From IMG/VR virus record IMGVR_UViG_3300023184_000025, positions 248,001 through 312,000 of that record: a stretch of DNA of 64,000 nt; one strand, 5' to 3'. Made by a program: the position numbers and the translations under genes. The DNA comes from a virus. A model generated the notes under the pieces. The model was not told the DNA's origin, ran no database searches, and saw only the letters and a list, made by a program, of their open reading frames with translations. Below, in pieces: positions 17,533 to 27,072 of this stretch (its first letter is position 1; each line of letters begins with the position of its first letter).

Positions 17533-18685
17533 TTAATTTTCCTATTATTCTATTTAACTCTTCATATCCTGTGGACAAAAACAATTTCTGGTTGTGTCTG
17601 ACATCTTCTATGCATTGTTGATAAATCAATTCTGGATTAGAATTGATTTGTGTTAGTGTATCGACAATTGCCATCCACCGATTAGTATTATCCTGTATAC
17701 TATCATATTTGTTGTCAATACAATGATCAAAGGTTTTATAACCACGTTCTCTAAGAGTTGCCAGACTATTTGATGAACCAACAATTATAAAAGGTTGACC
17801 AAATTTAATTGCTTTCCATGTTTTTTCTGTTAAAAACGTACCCCCACTTTGGTCAGCATCAAAGTGTGTTTCTAGTATAATATGTATGTAGGATTGTGTA
17901 TATAAACTTGCATTGACAATGTGATGATCGTTGTGTTCTTTTTCTGATTGATTGTCGCAACTATATGGACCATTGTTTACAAAATAATCTAGTTCATTTC
18001 TTATTTTTATATAATCAATTTGAATTGGGTTATCATCAAAGTTATCATCGATGATGCATTTTGTATTGTAACTCCATAAACTGTTTTCTAATAATCCTTT
18101 GCGTTTTAAGTCTGCCAGGCAAGTGGCTCTCCACCACTTGTGAGTCCTACATAGTGCAGTAAATGTATACTGACGTTTTTCTGTGTTTATAGGAACAGCC
18201 ACCTGATCTCTATTGATATAACGAAAGAAAAACTCATGATCAGAAAAGTAATTTTCAGCCGCTGAATTAGCACTTATAAACGTGTAACATTTTATATCAA
18301 TGTTATGTTGATGACACAAGTTGTCTAGTCTTTGTGTTATTCTAGTTGGGTTATCGCCTTCGTGATAATAAAATAAAACATGTATTTCTTTGTCTTTTAT
18401 CTTTTTTAATGTATTAACAGGAATTAAAGAAAAATAATCGCATTGAAAATCAAACCATCCTATTGATATTGGGTATACTGACCCCTGTGGAGAAACCAAT
18501 GCTGAGTGTATGTTATACGGAATTTTGTAATATTGAAAATAATATAAAAGACGCAATGGTACAGTATACGGCCAGTGACTGTCAAATTTTCTCCAACTAG
18601 GAGTATATGGAACTGCGTCAAGAGTTGCTAAGTTTGGATATCCAATACTTGGAGTAGACAACACATCATAACAAAAGTTGATCAT
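17525..18685 (-). CDS. Glycosyltransferase-like protein (TEK-motif family, member 2)
   Basis: A 386-residue protein. The start is placed at ATG 18685 (MINFCYDV), which overlaps the preceding stop by 1 nt (TAATG), although the frame is open further upstream. The C-terminal block FLTEKTWKAIKFGQPFI, then LRERGYKTF and CIDNKYDSI, defines the paralogue family. An LCRTHKWWR segment in the middle resembles the LFLNGRLRGHRK segment of member 1, so both share the two-lobe layout. Probable sugar transferase acting with the amidinotransferase and member 3 in one operon; donor and acceptor unknown. Confidence 0.62.
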   Translation of the reverse strand: MINFCYDVLSTPSIGYPNLATLDAVPYTPSWRKFDSHWPYTVPLRLLYYFQYYKIPYNIHSALVSPQGSVYPISIGWFDFQCDYFSLIPVNTLKKIKDKEIHVLFYYHEGDNPTRITQRLDNLCHQHNIDIKCYTFISANSAAENYFSDHEFFFRYINRDQVAVPINTEKRQYTFTALCRTHKWWRATCLADLKRKGLLENSLWSYNTKCIIDDNFDDNPIQIDYIKIRNELDYFVNNGPYSCDNQSEKEHNDHHIVNASLYTQSYIHIILETHFDADQSGGTFLTEKTWKAIKFGQPFIIVGSSNSLATLRERGYKTFDHCIDNKYDSIQDNTNRWMAIVDTLTQINSNPELIYQQCIEDVRHNQKLFLSTGYEELNRIIGKLNV

Positions 18686-19800
18686 TAATAAAAATCTTTT
18701 TTTATTTTTTCTAACATACTTTGTGCTTCTTTCCAAAGTATTTCTTCAAAGCCGCCGTTGTAAAAGTGATTCCAGTTGTGCTCTATAACTTCTTGTGCTC
18801 GATTAAACAAATCTTTTTTGCCGCTTGGTGTTAATTCGTCCAGGCTACGTAACAGGCTACTGATACGTTCGATACGAACGCCATCGTTGGCATAGTCATA
18901 GCTCTCGTCCCAGATGCCTTCAAATGTACGAAATCCATAACTGCGTAAGTATTCTAAACTACCCTGAGTACCTACAATAACAAACGGCATGCCCAAGGCA
19001 ATGGGTTTGAATGTTTTTTCAGTTAGATGTAGTCGACGTCCTGTGTACACAGTTTCTGTGACCAAATACAATAAACTATCTGCGGCTTCGTCGAACAAAC
19101 TAAGCCAGCACGAATGCATAGGATGATCAGTTTCGCCAGCAAATTGTATAGGTAAAGGTGTGCAAGCAAACACTGACTCAATGTCAGGATAACGTTCAGC
19201 CAGGGGTTTGATAGCTTCATGTATACTGATATTTTCTACAGGACATATCTCAGGACAACTGATATGATTATCCAACATTTGATTTTTAAATATGTGATAT
19301 AACATTTCCAGTCGGTGTTTGCGTTCACCGGCAATAATACGATTTGGAGCAATAAATGTTTTGGTGATCTTTCTCTTATCAGGTGTAGTAATTAGGAATG
19401 TTTTGTCGTACCCACGATACCAATCCAGTGCCGCCCACCCATGAAAAAAATAATAATAAGATTTCCAATTGTATTTTTTACACAGCTCCTCCACTGACTC
19501 ACTGTTAAACTCACTGGTTACTATTCCGTGGCACCGCCTTGCATCAACATAACTAATATTATCCAATGGATTTCTATCATAAACTTCAGCAAATAAATCG
19601 GCGTATATATCCAAATGAATTGGCTCTTGGTCGTGAAAGAATATATAATTAATCATATCTATGCTATTACCGCCAAAGTGAATCAAACTGTCAGGGTTGG
19701 TATTGCCCGGCGGATCGCAACAATACAATTTTGTATTTGGCACTTGATTTTTTATAAATGGCCAAAAAGTATTACCATAAATTTCGTCAATTCTAATCAT
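18685..19800 (-). CDS. Glycosyltransferase-like protein (TEK-motif family, member 3)
   Basis: A 371-residue protein with the C-terminal block LTEKTFKPIALGMPFV, LRSYGFRTF and DESYDYA, and an N-terminal half with an NRIIAGERKHRLEML segment equivalent to the middle lobe of the others. Its start codon shares the palindrome CATG with the divergent + strand gene at 19799, so the two starts overlap and neither gene has an upstream leader outside the other. No signal peptide or membrane segment, so it is cytoplasmic. Confidence 0.62.
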   Translation of the reverse strand: MIRIDEIYGNTFWPFIKNQVPNTKLYCCDPPGNTNPDSLIHFGGNSIDMINYIFFHDQEPIHLDIYADLFAEVYDRNPLDNISYVDARRCHGIVTSEFNSESVEELCKKYNWKSYYYFFHGWAALDWYRGYDKTFLITTPDKRKITKTFIAPNRIIAGERKHRLEMLYHIFKNQMLDNHISCPEICPVENISIHEAIKPLAERYPDIESVFACTPLPIQFAGETDHPMHSCWLSLFDEAADSLLYLVTETVYTGRRLHLTEKTFKPIALGMPFVIVGTQGSLEYLRSYGFRTFEGIWDESYDYANDGVRIERISSLLRSLDELTPSGKKDLFNRAQEVIEHNWNHFYNGGFEEILWKEAQSMLEKIKKDFY

Positions 19801-21430
19801 GTTTGATATATTCTATATAGGAAAAAAACCAGGGTTATTTGTGCATGAATGTGCAGTAACAAGCACGGAGCAGGCCTGTGAACTGAGTCGCACTCGATAT
19901 TGTTGGGTTGTAAATTACTTATCGAGCTATTCAGAGTTTAATTTTCTTTGGGAGCCGTCGCCCTGGCAAGCAAATCAACAACATGTATTTCCTAGTCAGT
20001 GGCAAAAAGACTCAGGTACATATCTAGTACCAAAAACTGGATTCACAGATATCAATTACCGCACAGACATGGTTGTTCAGACTAGACAATCTAGTGATGT
20101 ATACTTAATAGATCATATGGATAATTCTCTAGAATTGTCATTGAATACTCTGTCAGAAAAAATCACAATTAAAAAAGTGGTTAGATATTTTGACAATTAT
20201 CTTGACACTCTAACACGCATTGCTAAAACAGCCAACAATGACAATCTTGAATACGTTTGGATTTGCTCTACAATTTGTGATTATACTAATTTTGACTTTA
20301 CATGGCATCCTGATCCTTGGCAAAAAGAGTTGTTACATGTATTTCCTAGTAATGAACAAAAGTTTGGTGACACATTTTTAATGCATGTGCCAACGTTTAT
20401 TGAAAGAATCAAGGGTAGAGAATTACTTGAGTGGTATGATTTAAATTTTGTTGATTTACAGATCAAACGTAATCCAGTTCCAATAATTCAACATTCCTGT
20501 GACACACAAGTTACTGCACTAGATCCTGACTCTTTTTATGGTCCAGTAGGATTGTTTACTGTTCAAAATCCTCCAGCGGTGTACCCAACTGTTAATCTAT
20601 GGAGAGAACGAACCAAGACAGTTATTACATTGTCCCCAAACAACGATTGTGCGTTGATTCCACGAACAGCATTGTCTACAATCAACGCACAAGTCTACGA
20701 TTATCCGTACATTGATAAAACTCAGATTAGTCAAGATCTTGCATTGCAAGATATTGTGTTTATTAGCTACGACGAACCCGAAGCTGATGCAAACTATGAA
20801 AAATTGTTAACAAAATTTCCTCGAGCAAAACGTGTGCATGGCGTGGTTGGAATGGAAAATGCTCTGGCCGAAGCCGCTAGAGTTAGTCAAACACCTTGGT
20901 ACTTTGCAGTATTTGGAAAGACAGAGTTACACCCTGATTTTGATTTTACATTCCAACCAGACTATTTCCAACAACCTAAACATTATATCTTTTACAGCGA
21001 GAATCGTGTAAACAAATTGGTCTACGGAGAAATGGCTGTTATTATGTACAATTGCAATCTTATATTAGATAACATTGGCCAGGAATTTGGGTTAGATTAT
21101 ACAATGAGTTTCCCACACGAGGTTGTGCCAGTTATTAGCACCTATGGTAATTTTAACACAAGTCCATATCAAACCTGGAGAACTGCATTCAGAGAAGTCA
21201 GTAAATTATATGATATACAGTCTCGAACGCCAACAATTGAAACTGATTATAGAATTAATATTTGGGAAACAGTCGCCGACGGCAACTATGCTGAGTGGGC
21301 ATTGATAGGAGCCAAAGATGGCCGAGAATTTTATCTAGCATACAAAGATAACTATGAATACAGAAAAAATAGTTTTGACTGGCAATGGTTAAGAAATTAT
21401 TTTTCTGAACGTTACGGCAACGTTAGTTAA
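19799..21430 (+). CDS. Large repeat protein, possible glycosyltransferase, paralogue of the partial gene at position 2
   Basis: A 543-residue protein built from three copies of a short module: aromatic dyad, S/C-x-x-x-D/S, F-x-F-x-W-x-P-x-x-x-Q, H-V-F-P-S. Copies sit at about residues 32-67, 155-190 and 355-395 (TRYCWVVNYLSSYSEFNF, YVWICSTICDYTNFDF, TPWYFAVFGKTELHPDF). The last ~110 residues match the partial protein at the left edge of the window. The Asp-rich F-x-F-x-W-x-P modules look like the donor-binding region of phage glycosyltransferase-like proteins, but I cannot name a family. It is flanked by sugar-modification genes. Confidence 0.7.
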   Translation: MFDIFYIGKKPGLFVHECAVTSTEQACELSRTRYCWVVNYLSSYSEFNFLWEPSPWQANQQHVFPSQWQKDSGTYLVPKTGFTDINYRTDMVVQTRQSSDVYLIDHMDNSLELSLNTLSEKITIKKVVRYFDNYLDTLTRIAKTANNDNLEYVWICSTICDYTNFDFTWHPDPWQKELLHVFPSNEQKFGDTFLMHVPTFIERIKGRELLEWYDLNFVDLQIKRNPVPIIQHSCDTQVTALDPDSFYGPVGLFTVQNPPAVYPTVNLWRERTKTVITLSPNNDCALIPRTALSTINAQVYDYPYIDKTQISQDLALQDIVFISYDEPEADANYEKLLTKFPRAKRVHGVVGMENALAEAARVSQTPWYFAVFGKTELHPDFDFTFQPDYFQQPKHYIFYSENRVNKLVYGEMAVIMYNCNLILDNIGQEFGLDYTMSFPHEVVPVISTYGNFNTSPYQTWRTAFREVSKLYDIQSRTPTIETDYRINIWETVADGNYAEWALIGAKDGREFYLAYKDNYEYRKNSFDWQWLRNYFSERYGNVS

Positions 21431-22520
21431 AAAAATCCATTACAGCTCTGGCCACAATTTCTGCCTGTGCAGTGGTAATTTGTGCATGCACTGGTAAACT
21501 CAAGCATGAGTCTGCTAGCCTTTCACTATTTGGAAAACTATCTGGGCCTGATACCCTAACATACACTGGTTGTTTATGTAACGCTAATGGAAATTGTATA
21601 CCAGTTTCAATTCCACGACTCAGAAGAAATTCTTTTAATTCATTTCTACGATCTGTTGCAATAACAAATTGATTATACACGTGAGTACTCACATCACTGT
21701 TTACTTTTGGTAATTGTATTTTATCACAACTTGATAAAATATTGTAATAAACAGATGCATTCTCTGTACGTCGTTGATTCCAGGTATCTAAGTGATCTAG
21801 TTTGGCTGATAAAATTGCTGCCTGCATAGAATCTAGTCTTTCATTCCAGCCAATGGTCTCGTGTACGTATTTTTCTTTTCTTCCATGATCTCTAAGCATT
21901 TTAACAATTTTAACTAATTCTTGACGGCCTGTAACTGCACCTGCATCTCCCATGGCACTTAAATTTTTTCCTGGATAAAAACTAAAACATGTTAAATCTG
22001 CTTGGCTGCCAATTGAATTTCCAAGGTATTTACATCCTGAACTCTGAGCCGCATCTTGTATGATTGGAATGCCGTTGGCGATTTTTTTGAGCTTTTTCAT
22101 ATCCACGGTTTGACCATACAGATCCACCACAATAATTGCTTTGGTTTTATTTGTAAGTGTTGATTCAATTTGATCAAGGTCCATGGTATAGTATTGATCA
22201 ATGTCGATAAAACGAGGACGAGCACTTAGTTGACTAGCGCACTCAGCTGACGCAACAAAGCTCATACTTGGAACAAGTACTTCGTCAGCAGGACGAACTC
22301 CTACTGCCCATAGACATAGCATTAACGCACTGGTTCCACTGCTTACACCTGCGCAGTCTTCGGATTGGGTATAGTCTTTCCAGGCAGTTTCAAAATTCAA
22401 AACTTCTTCCCCGCCAATAAATGAACTGTTGGTAATGCAACGTTCAATAGCCTGATCAACAGGAGTTTTTACTTCTAGGTATTCGCTATATAAATTTGCG
22501 TATGGTATTGTTATCGGCAT
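21423..22520 (-). CDS. DegT/DnrJ/EryC1-family PLP aminotransferase (first)
   Basis: A 365-residue sugar aminotransferase. Fold-type I motifs: GVSSGTSALMLCLWAVG (phosphate cup), IIVVDLYGQTVDM, IIQDAAQSSGCKYLG and the PLP lysine in SFYPGKNLSAMGDAG. The start is ATG 22520 (MPITIPYANLY), overlapping the radical SAM stop by 10 nt. Enzymes of this type convert keto sugars (usually NDP-linked) to amino sugars using glutamate. Its partner genes, a DesII-like radical SAM enzyme and a second DegT protein, match the DesI-DesII-DesV logic of desosamine biosynthesis, where this could be either the 4- or the 3-aminotransferase. Confidence 0.92.
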   Translation of the reverse strand: MPITIPYANLYSEYLEVKTPVDQAIERCITNSSFIGGEEVLNFETAWKDYTQSEDCAGVSSGTSALMLCLWAVGVRPADEVLVPSMSFVASAECASQLSARPRFIDIDQYYTMDLDQIESTLTNKTKAIIVVDLYGQTVDMKKLKKIANGIPIIQDAAQSSGCKYLGNSIGSQADLTCFSFYPGKNLSAMGDAGAVTGRQELVKIVKMLRDHGRKEKYVHETIGWNERLDSMQAAILSAKLDHLDTWNQRRTENASVYYNILSSCDKIQLPKVNSDVSTHVYNQFVIATDRRNELKEFLLSRGIETGIQFPLALHKQPVYVRVSGPDSFPNSERLADSCLSLPVHAQITTAQAEIVARAVMDFFN

Positions 22521-23893
22521 TTTACTGGTCCTTGGTTCCACGAGATTCCAAATTTTTCATCGTCTCGAGCTTGATTAATTAATCTACTTACCACATGGTC
22601 GAATGCATCTAAGTATCCAACATCAGGTGGTAACGGTCTTATTGTTTTTTTAGAGTTAACAAATTCTTGCACTACAGTCTCTATACTACTATTAACTGTA
22701 TTTCCAATTATGTATCTTTCAGCGCCCGGGCGATCTAAAAATCCACTTTCGTGATATACATATACATCTCCCTTGACATCAACTGCCACAGCCACTTGAG
22801 GGAAGCTAGTTGGCACCATTTCTTTCCAGGAAATCATTGACAATGGTCCTGAATTTTTTCCATGTACCAGCGGTTCTAGTGCATATCCAAAATCCCAATG
22901 TGTAGTAGGCCATTTATTTGTTTTAAAATCTTTAATCAAATCAAAAATATCAACAAGATGCACTCTTTCTTCGTCGCTGATGATGCGAACATTTTGGCTA
23001 AAGTCTTCCCGCAATGTTACAAAATCTACAGGACGCTTGGTCCGTGAATTAATATAGTCAATAATGTTTATTAACTTAACAACATCCTTTGAGTGCCCAG
23101 GAAGTATAATCCAGTTAACTCCCACACGAACGTTGTCCGTTGAATTGATATACTCAATGATATTTTCAACAATACGATGATAGCTTTCAGAATGGCGAGT
23201 CACTTTAAATGCACTTTGTTCATCAACCCCGTACAGACTAAAACGAACAGCATGAAGGTCTTTCATTCCAGGATGTTGTTCTATGTATTTCCGAGTCATC
23301 ATATAGCCGTTGGTGTACAATTGCATTTTGTATCCACGTTCGGCGCCGTAGGTAATAATGTTGCCTAGATACTTGTTAGTCAGCGGCTCTAGACCCCCAC
23401 TAATGCGAAAACGGTCATCCCAGAATGCATCAGTTTTAATATCTTGATCAATGATCTGTTTGAAAATATCAAATCCATACTGCTCAAATTTCTTTTCGTA
23501 TTTGGCCACAGGATTTCGACCGCAGAAGTTGCAGTAAAACATACAGCTCATACCAGTGTACAGTCCAATACGATTTGGGTACATATAACTATGATCAATG
23601 GCCGCATGCAATGATCCGTTTGTTAGCAATGGAGTAATTGTGTTGGTCCAATATTTTGTACCGCCACCGTGATACAATATGTAATTCTGAGCTGGTTGAT
23701 TTTCTCTGAGCCCACTAGATATTATTAGTAGTTCGTTGGCAGATATTGATAGCTGTTTTGCAATTTCTCTTTGACTAATAAACGGATCATCAGCCAGTAA
23801 CTTACACACCTGTTGAGACACTGAGTCTAGGTGTGTAATATCTGCATTTAGCGGAGTAGCGACGTCGCTGTGTGTGTAACCTAATCTTGTCAT
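22511..23893 (-). CDS. DesII-like radical SAM enzyme (amino-sugar deaminase candidate)
   Basis: A 460-residue radical SAM protein with the cluster motif TGMSCMFYCNFCGRN (C117, C121, C124), a winged-helix-like N-terminal segment (ISQREIAKQLSISANELL) and SGGLEPLTNKYLG in place of the usual GGEP. This combination is like DesII, which deaminates dTDP-4-amino-4,6-dideoxyglucose. Sitting between two DegT aminotransferases, each overlapping it by 4-10 nt, it would give a route to a 3-amino-3,4,6-trideoxy sugar. It differs from the six twitch-type enzymes in sequence. The assignment is by motif and context; another mutase or dehydrogenase role is possible. Confidence 0.8.
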   Translation of the reverse strand: MTRLGYTHSDVATPLNADITHLDSVSQQVCKLLADDPFISQREIAKQLSISANELLIISSGLRENQPAQNYILYHGGGTKYWTNTITPLLTNGSLHAAIDHSYMYPNRIGLYTGMSCMFYCNFCGRNPVAKYEKKFEQYGFDIFKQIIDQDIKTDAFWDDRFRISGGLEPLTNKYLGNIITYGAERGYKMQLYTNGYMMTRKYIEQHPGMKDLHAVRFSLYGVDEQSAFKVTRHSESYHRIVENIIEYINSTDNVRVGVNWIILPGHSKDVVKLINIIDYINSRTKRPVDFVTLREDFSQNVRIISDEERVHLVDIFDLIKDFKTNKWPTTHWDFGYALEPLVHGKNSGPLSMISWKEMVPTSFPQVAVAVDVKGDVYVYHESGFLDRPGAERYIIGNTVNSSIETVVQEFVNSKKTIRPLPPDVGYLDAFDHVVSRLINQARDDEKFGISWNQGPVKCR

Positions 23894-24993
23894 TTAACTA
23901 TATCAATCAGTTGATCTGCAATGTATTCCACTTCTAAATCTGTCAGCTCGGGGTATATGGGTAAACTCAATACTCGCCTGGCTAATGCACTGGCTTTGGA
24001 AAACATCCCAGGGCCAACAATCGATTCATATAATGGAATTTCGTGCAACGGAAGTTCGTAGTGTACTTTTGTTTCAATTTTTCTAAGCATTAGTTCTTTT
24101 TTAACTTCATTACGATTGTCTACGTCAACAACAAACTTGTGATTACAATGGTCAACATAATTTGATTTGTCAGTTAATGTTCTGATGTTTTGTTTAGAAA
24201 AATGCTCAATCCAATATCCTGCAATTTTACTTCTACGTTGCTGCCATTGATCAATGTATTTTGTTTTAACCATCATAGTAGCACAGTCAACTTCACTCAT
24301 ACGACTATTACTGCCAGTCATGGTATGTCCAGGTTTTCCGTTGTCCCTCCAACCCAACGCATATTCTTGCAACTTTGAATCATCAGTGACCACTGCACCA
24401 CCATTGCCGTAACAACTTAGATTTTTCATTGGATCGAAACTAATAGCTGTTGCATGTCCTATTCGTCGACCACGATCACTCAGCCAATGTTGTGCGGCAT
24501 CTTCAATTATGGTATTTGCCATAAGTTCCCAACCGTTGCGTATAGACGCACCATACAGCCCAACTAACACAATAGCATTGTAATTAACTAATTCAGGTAT
24601 TGCATAGTCTCGATCCATTATTCCATATGCATCTGTATCAACAATAGTAACGTCCCATCCTGAACGCAAAAATGCATTGATGGTAGCTGGATATGTAATT
24701 GCCGGAACTAACACATGGCAACGGTGGCCCCAGTCTCTTGATATGTAGTACTGTGCAATTATTTCCAATGCCTGTGTTCCACTATGACAAGTTATGGCAT
24801 ATTTGCTATTGTTTTTCTTGGCTAACCATGTTTCGAATTCTTTGGTATAGATTCCATTCATGAGATTACCAGATCGTAATACACAATCTGTAGCATCTAG
24901 AATTTCTTCTTTGATGTTGTTATACTGTTTTTGGAGCCCAGTAAAGGGAATTGTTAAGCCAGCTGTAGTAATTTTGAAATCCTTCGTGAACAT
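23890..24993 (-). CDS. DegT/DnrJ/EryC1-family PLP aminotransferase (second)
   Basis: A 367-residue PLP enzyme: TCHSGTQALEIIAQYY, VLVPAITYPATINAF, IIEDAAQHW and the PLP Lys in SFDPMKNLSCYGNGGA. Its stop overlaps the radical SAM start (ATGA). The start at 24993 lies 74 nt inside the SDR gene; no later in-frame ATG precedes the conserved IPFTGLQKQY segment, so the long overlap is probably real. It forms the three-gene amino-deoxysugar cassette with the two genes downstream. Confidence 0.9.
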   Translation of the reverse strand: MFTKDFKITTAGLTIPFTGLQKQYNNIKEEILDATDCVLRSGNLMNGIYTKEFETWLAKKNNSKYAITCHSGTQALEIIAQYYISRDWGHRCHVLVPAITYPATINAFLRSGWDVTIVDTDAYGIMDRDYAIPELVNYNAIVLVGLYGASIRNGWELMANTIIEDAAQHWLSDRGRRIGHATAISFDPMKNLSCYGNGGAVVTDDSKLQEYALGWRDNGKPGHTMTGSNSRMSEVDCATMMVKTKYIDQWQQRRSKIAGYWIEHFSKQNIRTLTDKSNYVDHCNHKFVVDVDNRNEVKKELMLRKIETKVHYELPLHEIPLYESIVGPGMFSKASALARRVLSLPIYPELTDLEVEYIADQLIDIVK

Positions 24994-25888
24994 CGACTTT
25001 GGGATCGTAACCTAACATGGCACGAGCCTGATTAATATTTAACGCACCGCGACTGGGGAAGTCTGCATCTTTATCCCTGCACTCAATCTCGCCGCTGCCT
25101 ACTATACTTACAATCATTTCTGCCGCTTGTAATAAAGACACAGAGTGTGATTTAGTAATGTTAAATGTGTGATTTTTAGCACCGGGCATGGTGGCCGCGG
25201 CAACAATGCCATCGGCGGCATCGTCAACATAGGTAAAGTCTAAGGTTTCGTTGGCACCGTTTACTTTTAATGTGCCACCACGCATGGCAGTAAGCATAAA
25301 TTTAGCAACCACACGATCTTCCACATCCAGGGGTCCATACACAGCACTGGGACGAATGATAACAAATTCCATGCCAGTTCGTCGAGCATAGTCTTTGACC
25401 AACCACTCCCCTGCCAGCTTCATAATACCATACTGTCCCTGAGGGTTGCAGACAGCATCTTCTTCAACTTGATCAGTAAAGTCGCCATATACCATTGAAC
25501 TACTAATGTAAACAAATCGACGAACACCGTGCTTTTTGGCACTCTCAAGCAGATTAATCAAGCCCTCCATCATAACACGACTGCCATTGGCTGGATTGGC
25601 ATTGACAACTTTTTGCCTTGGAAAACTTGCCATGTGTACAACCACTTCGGGTTGTTGCACCTGCATCACATAATCAACTGTGTCTGCAGTCTCAATAGAT
25701 GCATTATAAAAACCAGGATGGGGGATTTTTTTAATACGCTCTTCCATCAAATAGTCCAACTCACTTTGTGGAATAATACCATAGGTTGTTTTGTTATCAA
25801 TGATTGAGGTTGTATGGTCAAGATTTTGTAATCTTGCTATGACGTTGTGACCAATAAGGCCTAACCCACCTGTTACTAGTATTTTCAT
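24920..25888 (-). CDS. NAD-dependent sugar epimerase/dehydratase (extended SDR)
   Basis: A 322-residue Rossmann protein: ILVTGGLGLIGHNVIARL (nucleotide-binding), VVVHMASFPRQ, YISSSMVYG and the catalytic Tyr-x3-Lys in QYGIMKLAGEW, then IIRPSAVYGP and LDFTYVDDAADGI. It probably acts on the NDP-sugar used by the aminotransferase cassette downstream, as a 4-epimerase or 4,6-dehydratase. The sequence alone does not decide which; no separate sugar nucleotidyltransferase gene is in the window, so the substrate may come from the host. Confidence 0.9.
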   Translation of the reverse strand: MKILVTGGLGLIGHNVIARLQNLDHTTSIIDNKTTYGIIPQSELDYLMEERIKKIPHPGFYNASIETADTVDYVMQVQQPEVVVHMASFPRQKVVNANPANGSRVMMEGLINLLESAKKHGVRRFVYISSSMVYGDFTDQVEEDAVCNPQGQYGIMKLAGEWLVKDYARRTGMEFVIIRPSAVYGPLDVEDRVVAKFMLTAMRGGTLKVNGANETLDFTYVDDAADGIVAAATMPGAKNHTFNITKSHSVSLLQAAEMIVSIVGSGEIECRDKDADFPSRGALNINQARAMLGYDPKVDVHEGFQNYYSWLNNSLYWAPKTV

Positions 25889-25889
25889 T

Positions 25890-27071
25890 TTATATTGCCT
25901 TGTTTGTATTATCTATTTCTGGATTGTAGAACAATCTAGCCAGTGGAACAGCACTCACAGTACTGATCAAACTCATAATCACTACGGCAGCAAACATATT
26001 AACACTAATAATGTTGGCTGTCAATAACATGGTGACTAAAAAGATTTCCATTAGGCCTTTGTTTTGTAGCAAAGCAGTTTTGAAACAAACAACTCTGAGC
26101 CCTTGATCTCTGTAAGCCAACCAAACACCCACAAACTTAGTCCCGACAGCAATGATATACATTACAACTGCGCCTAGTAGGATAGTTTCTAAATCTAAGG
26201 TCCACGATGTCTTCAAACCAGCCCAAATAAAGAATACAGGCATCAACCAGACCATTTGCTGTTCAGCCATTCCTTCGTTCCATTCGATAGTGTGTCGTGG
26301 AGTAATCATACCTGCCAAGAACGCACCCAATACATAGTGCAATCCGGCCCAGTGACTAAAAGCCGCCATACACAATACCATGGCAACTGTTAAATTAGCA
26401 TAGGCATGTTTGCCAGCTAACTCTAAAATCTTTGGCCATGTATAATATAGAACTGTTAGTACTGCAAAGAAGATGCCTGAATAAAGAGCATACTTACCCA
26501 TACTTACAATTACAGCAACAGTGACCCACAAGACCAAATCGTCAAAGGTGACTAGAGCAAGTAATTTACGATACATGTCGCTACCGTACAATCCAACTTC
26601 TTTACAAGCTATGACCAACATCGGCATAGCAGTAATACAGGTAGCCACACCCATGCCCCAGGCATACTGCCAGAAAGGTCGTTCGGTAGTGTGCCAAACA
26701 GGATTGTCAAAGAACAACATGAAAGCACCACCGGCTAACAGGATGGGCACAATGATCACATTGAACGCTTGGCCCCAAATCTTGTTACCTTCTTGTGCTA
26801 TAACTTCTTTGGGTTTAAGTTCGATGCCAGCAATAAAGGCAAAGATTGAAATTGCTAAAATTTGAATAGCATCTAATCCTGTTTTGATTGGCGTAGTAAA
26901 TATTGTGCTAAACAGTTCGGGATAAAACTGTCCCAATGCACTTGGTCCCATGCAGATACCAAAGGCAATCTGCGCCATTGGTAACGGAATCCACTTTTCT
27001 AAACGTGTAATTTTTAAAATTAGCCACGGTACAAATACCATTGCGGCTATAATGAATAGTAAATTTCCCAT
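25890..27071 (-). CDS. Kef/CPA2-type cation:proton antiporter
   Basis: A 393-residue integral membrane protein with about 11-13 hydrophobic segments. LPMAQIAFGICMGPSALGQF near the N-terminus and TFDDLVLWVTVAVIV in the middle carry the charged residues typical of CPA2 exchangers; the FLAGMITPRHT segment follows the sixth or seventh helix. No TrkA-N regulatory domain is present. Family members exchange K+ or Na+ for H+. Its place between sugar genes is odd. It starts 1-2 nt after a small upstream gene, so it is co-transcribed. Confidence 0.88.
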   Translation of the reverse strand: MGNLLFIIAAMVFVPWLILKITRLEKWIPLPMAQIAFGICMGPSALGQFYPELFSTIFTTPIKTGLDAIQILAISIFAFIAGIELKPKEVIAQEGNKIWGQAFNVIIVPILLAGGAFMLFFDNPVWHTTERPFWQYAWGMGVATCITAMPMLVIACKEVGLYGSDMYRKLLALVTFDDLVLWVTVAVIVSMGKYALYSGIFFAVLTVLYYTWPKILELAGKHAYANLTVAMVLCMAAFSHWAGLHYVLGAFLAGMITPRHTIEWNEGMAEQQMVWLMPVFFIWAGLKTSWTLDLETILLGAVVMYIIAVGTKFVGVWLAYRDQGLRVVCFKTALLQNKGLMEIFLVTMLLTANIISVNMFAAVVIMSLISTVSAVPLARLFYNPEIDNTNKAI

Positions 27072-27072
27072 A

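Noticed and set aside
26521-26865. 114-residue + strand frame
   Set aside because: Lies wholly antisense to the antiporter, whose protein is clearly real.
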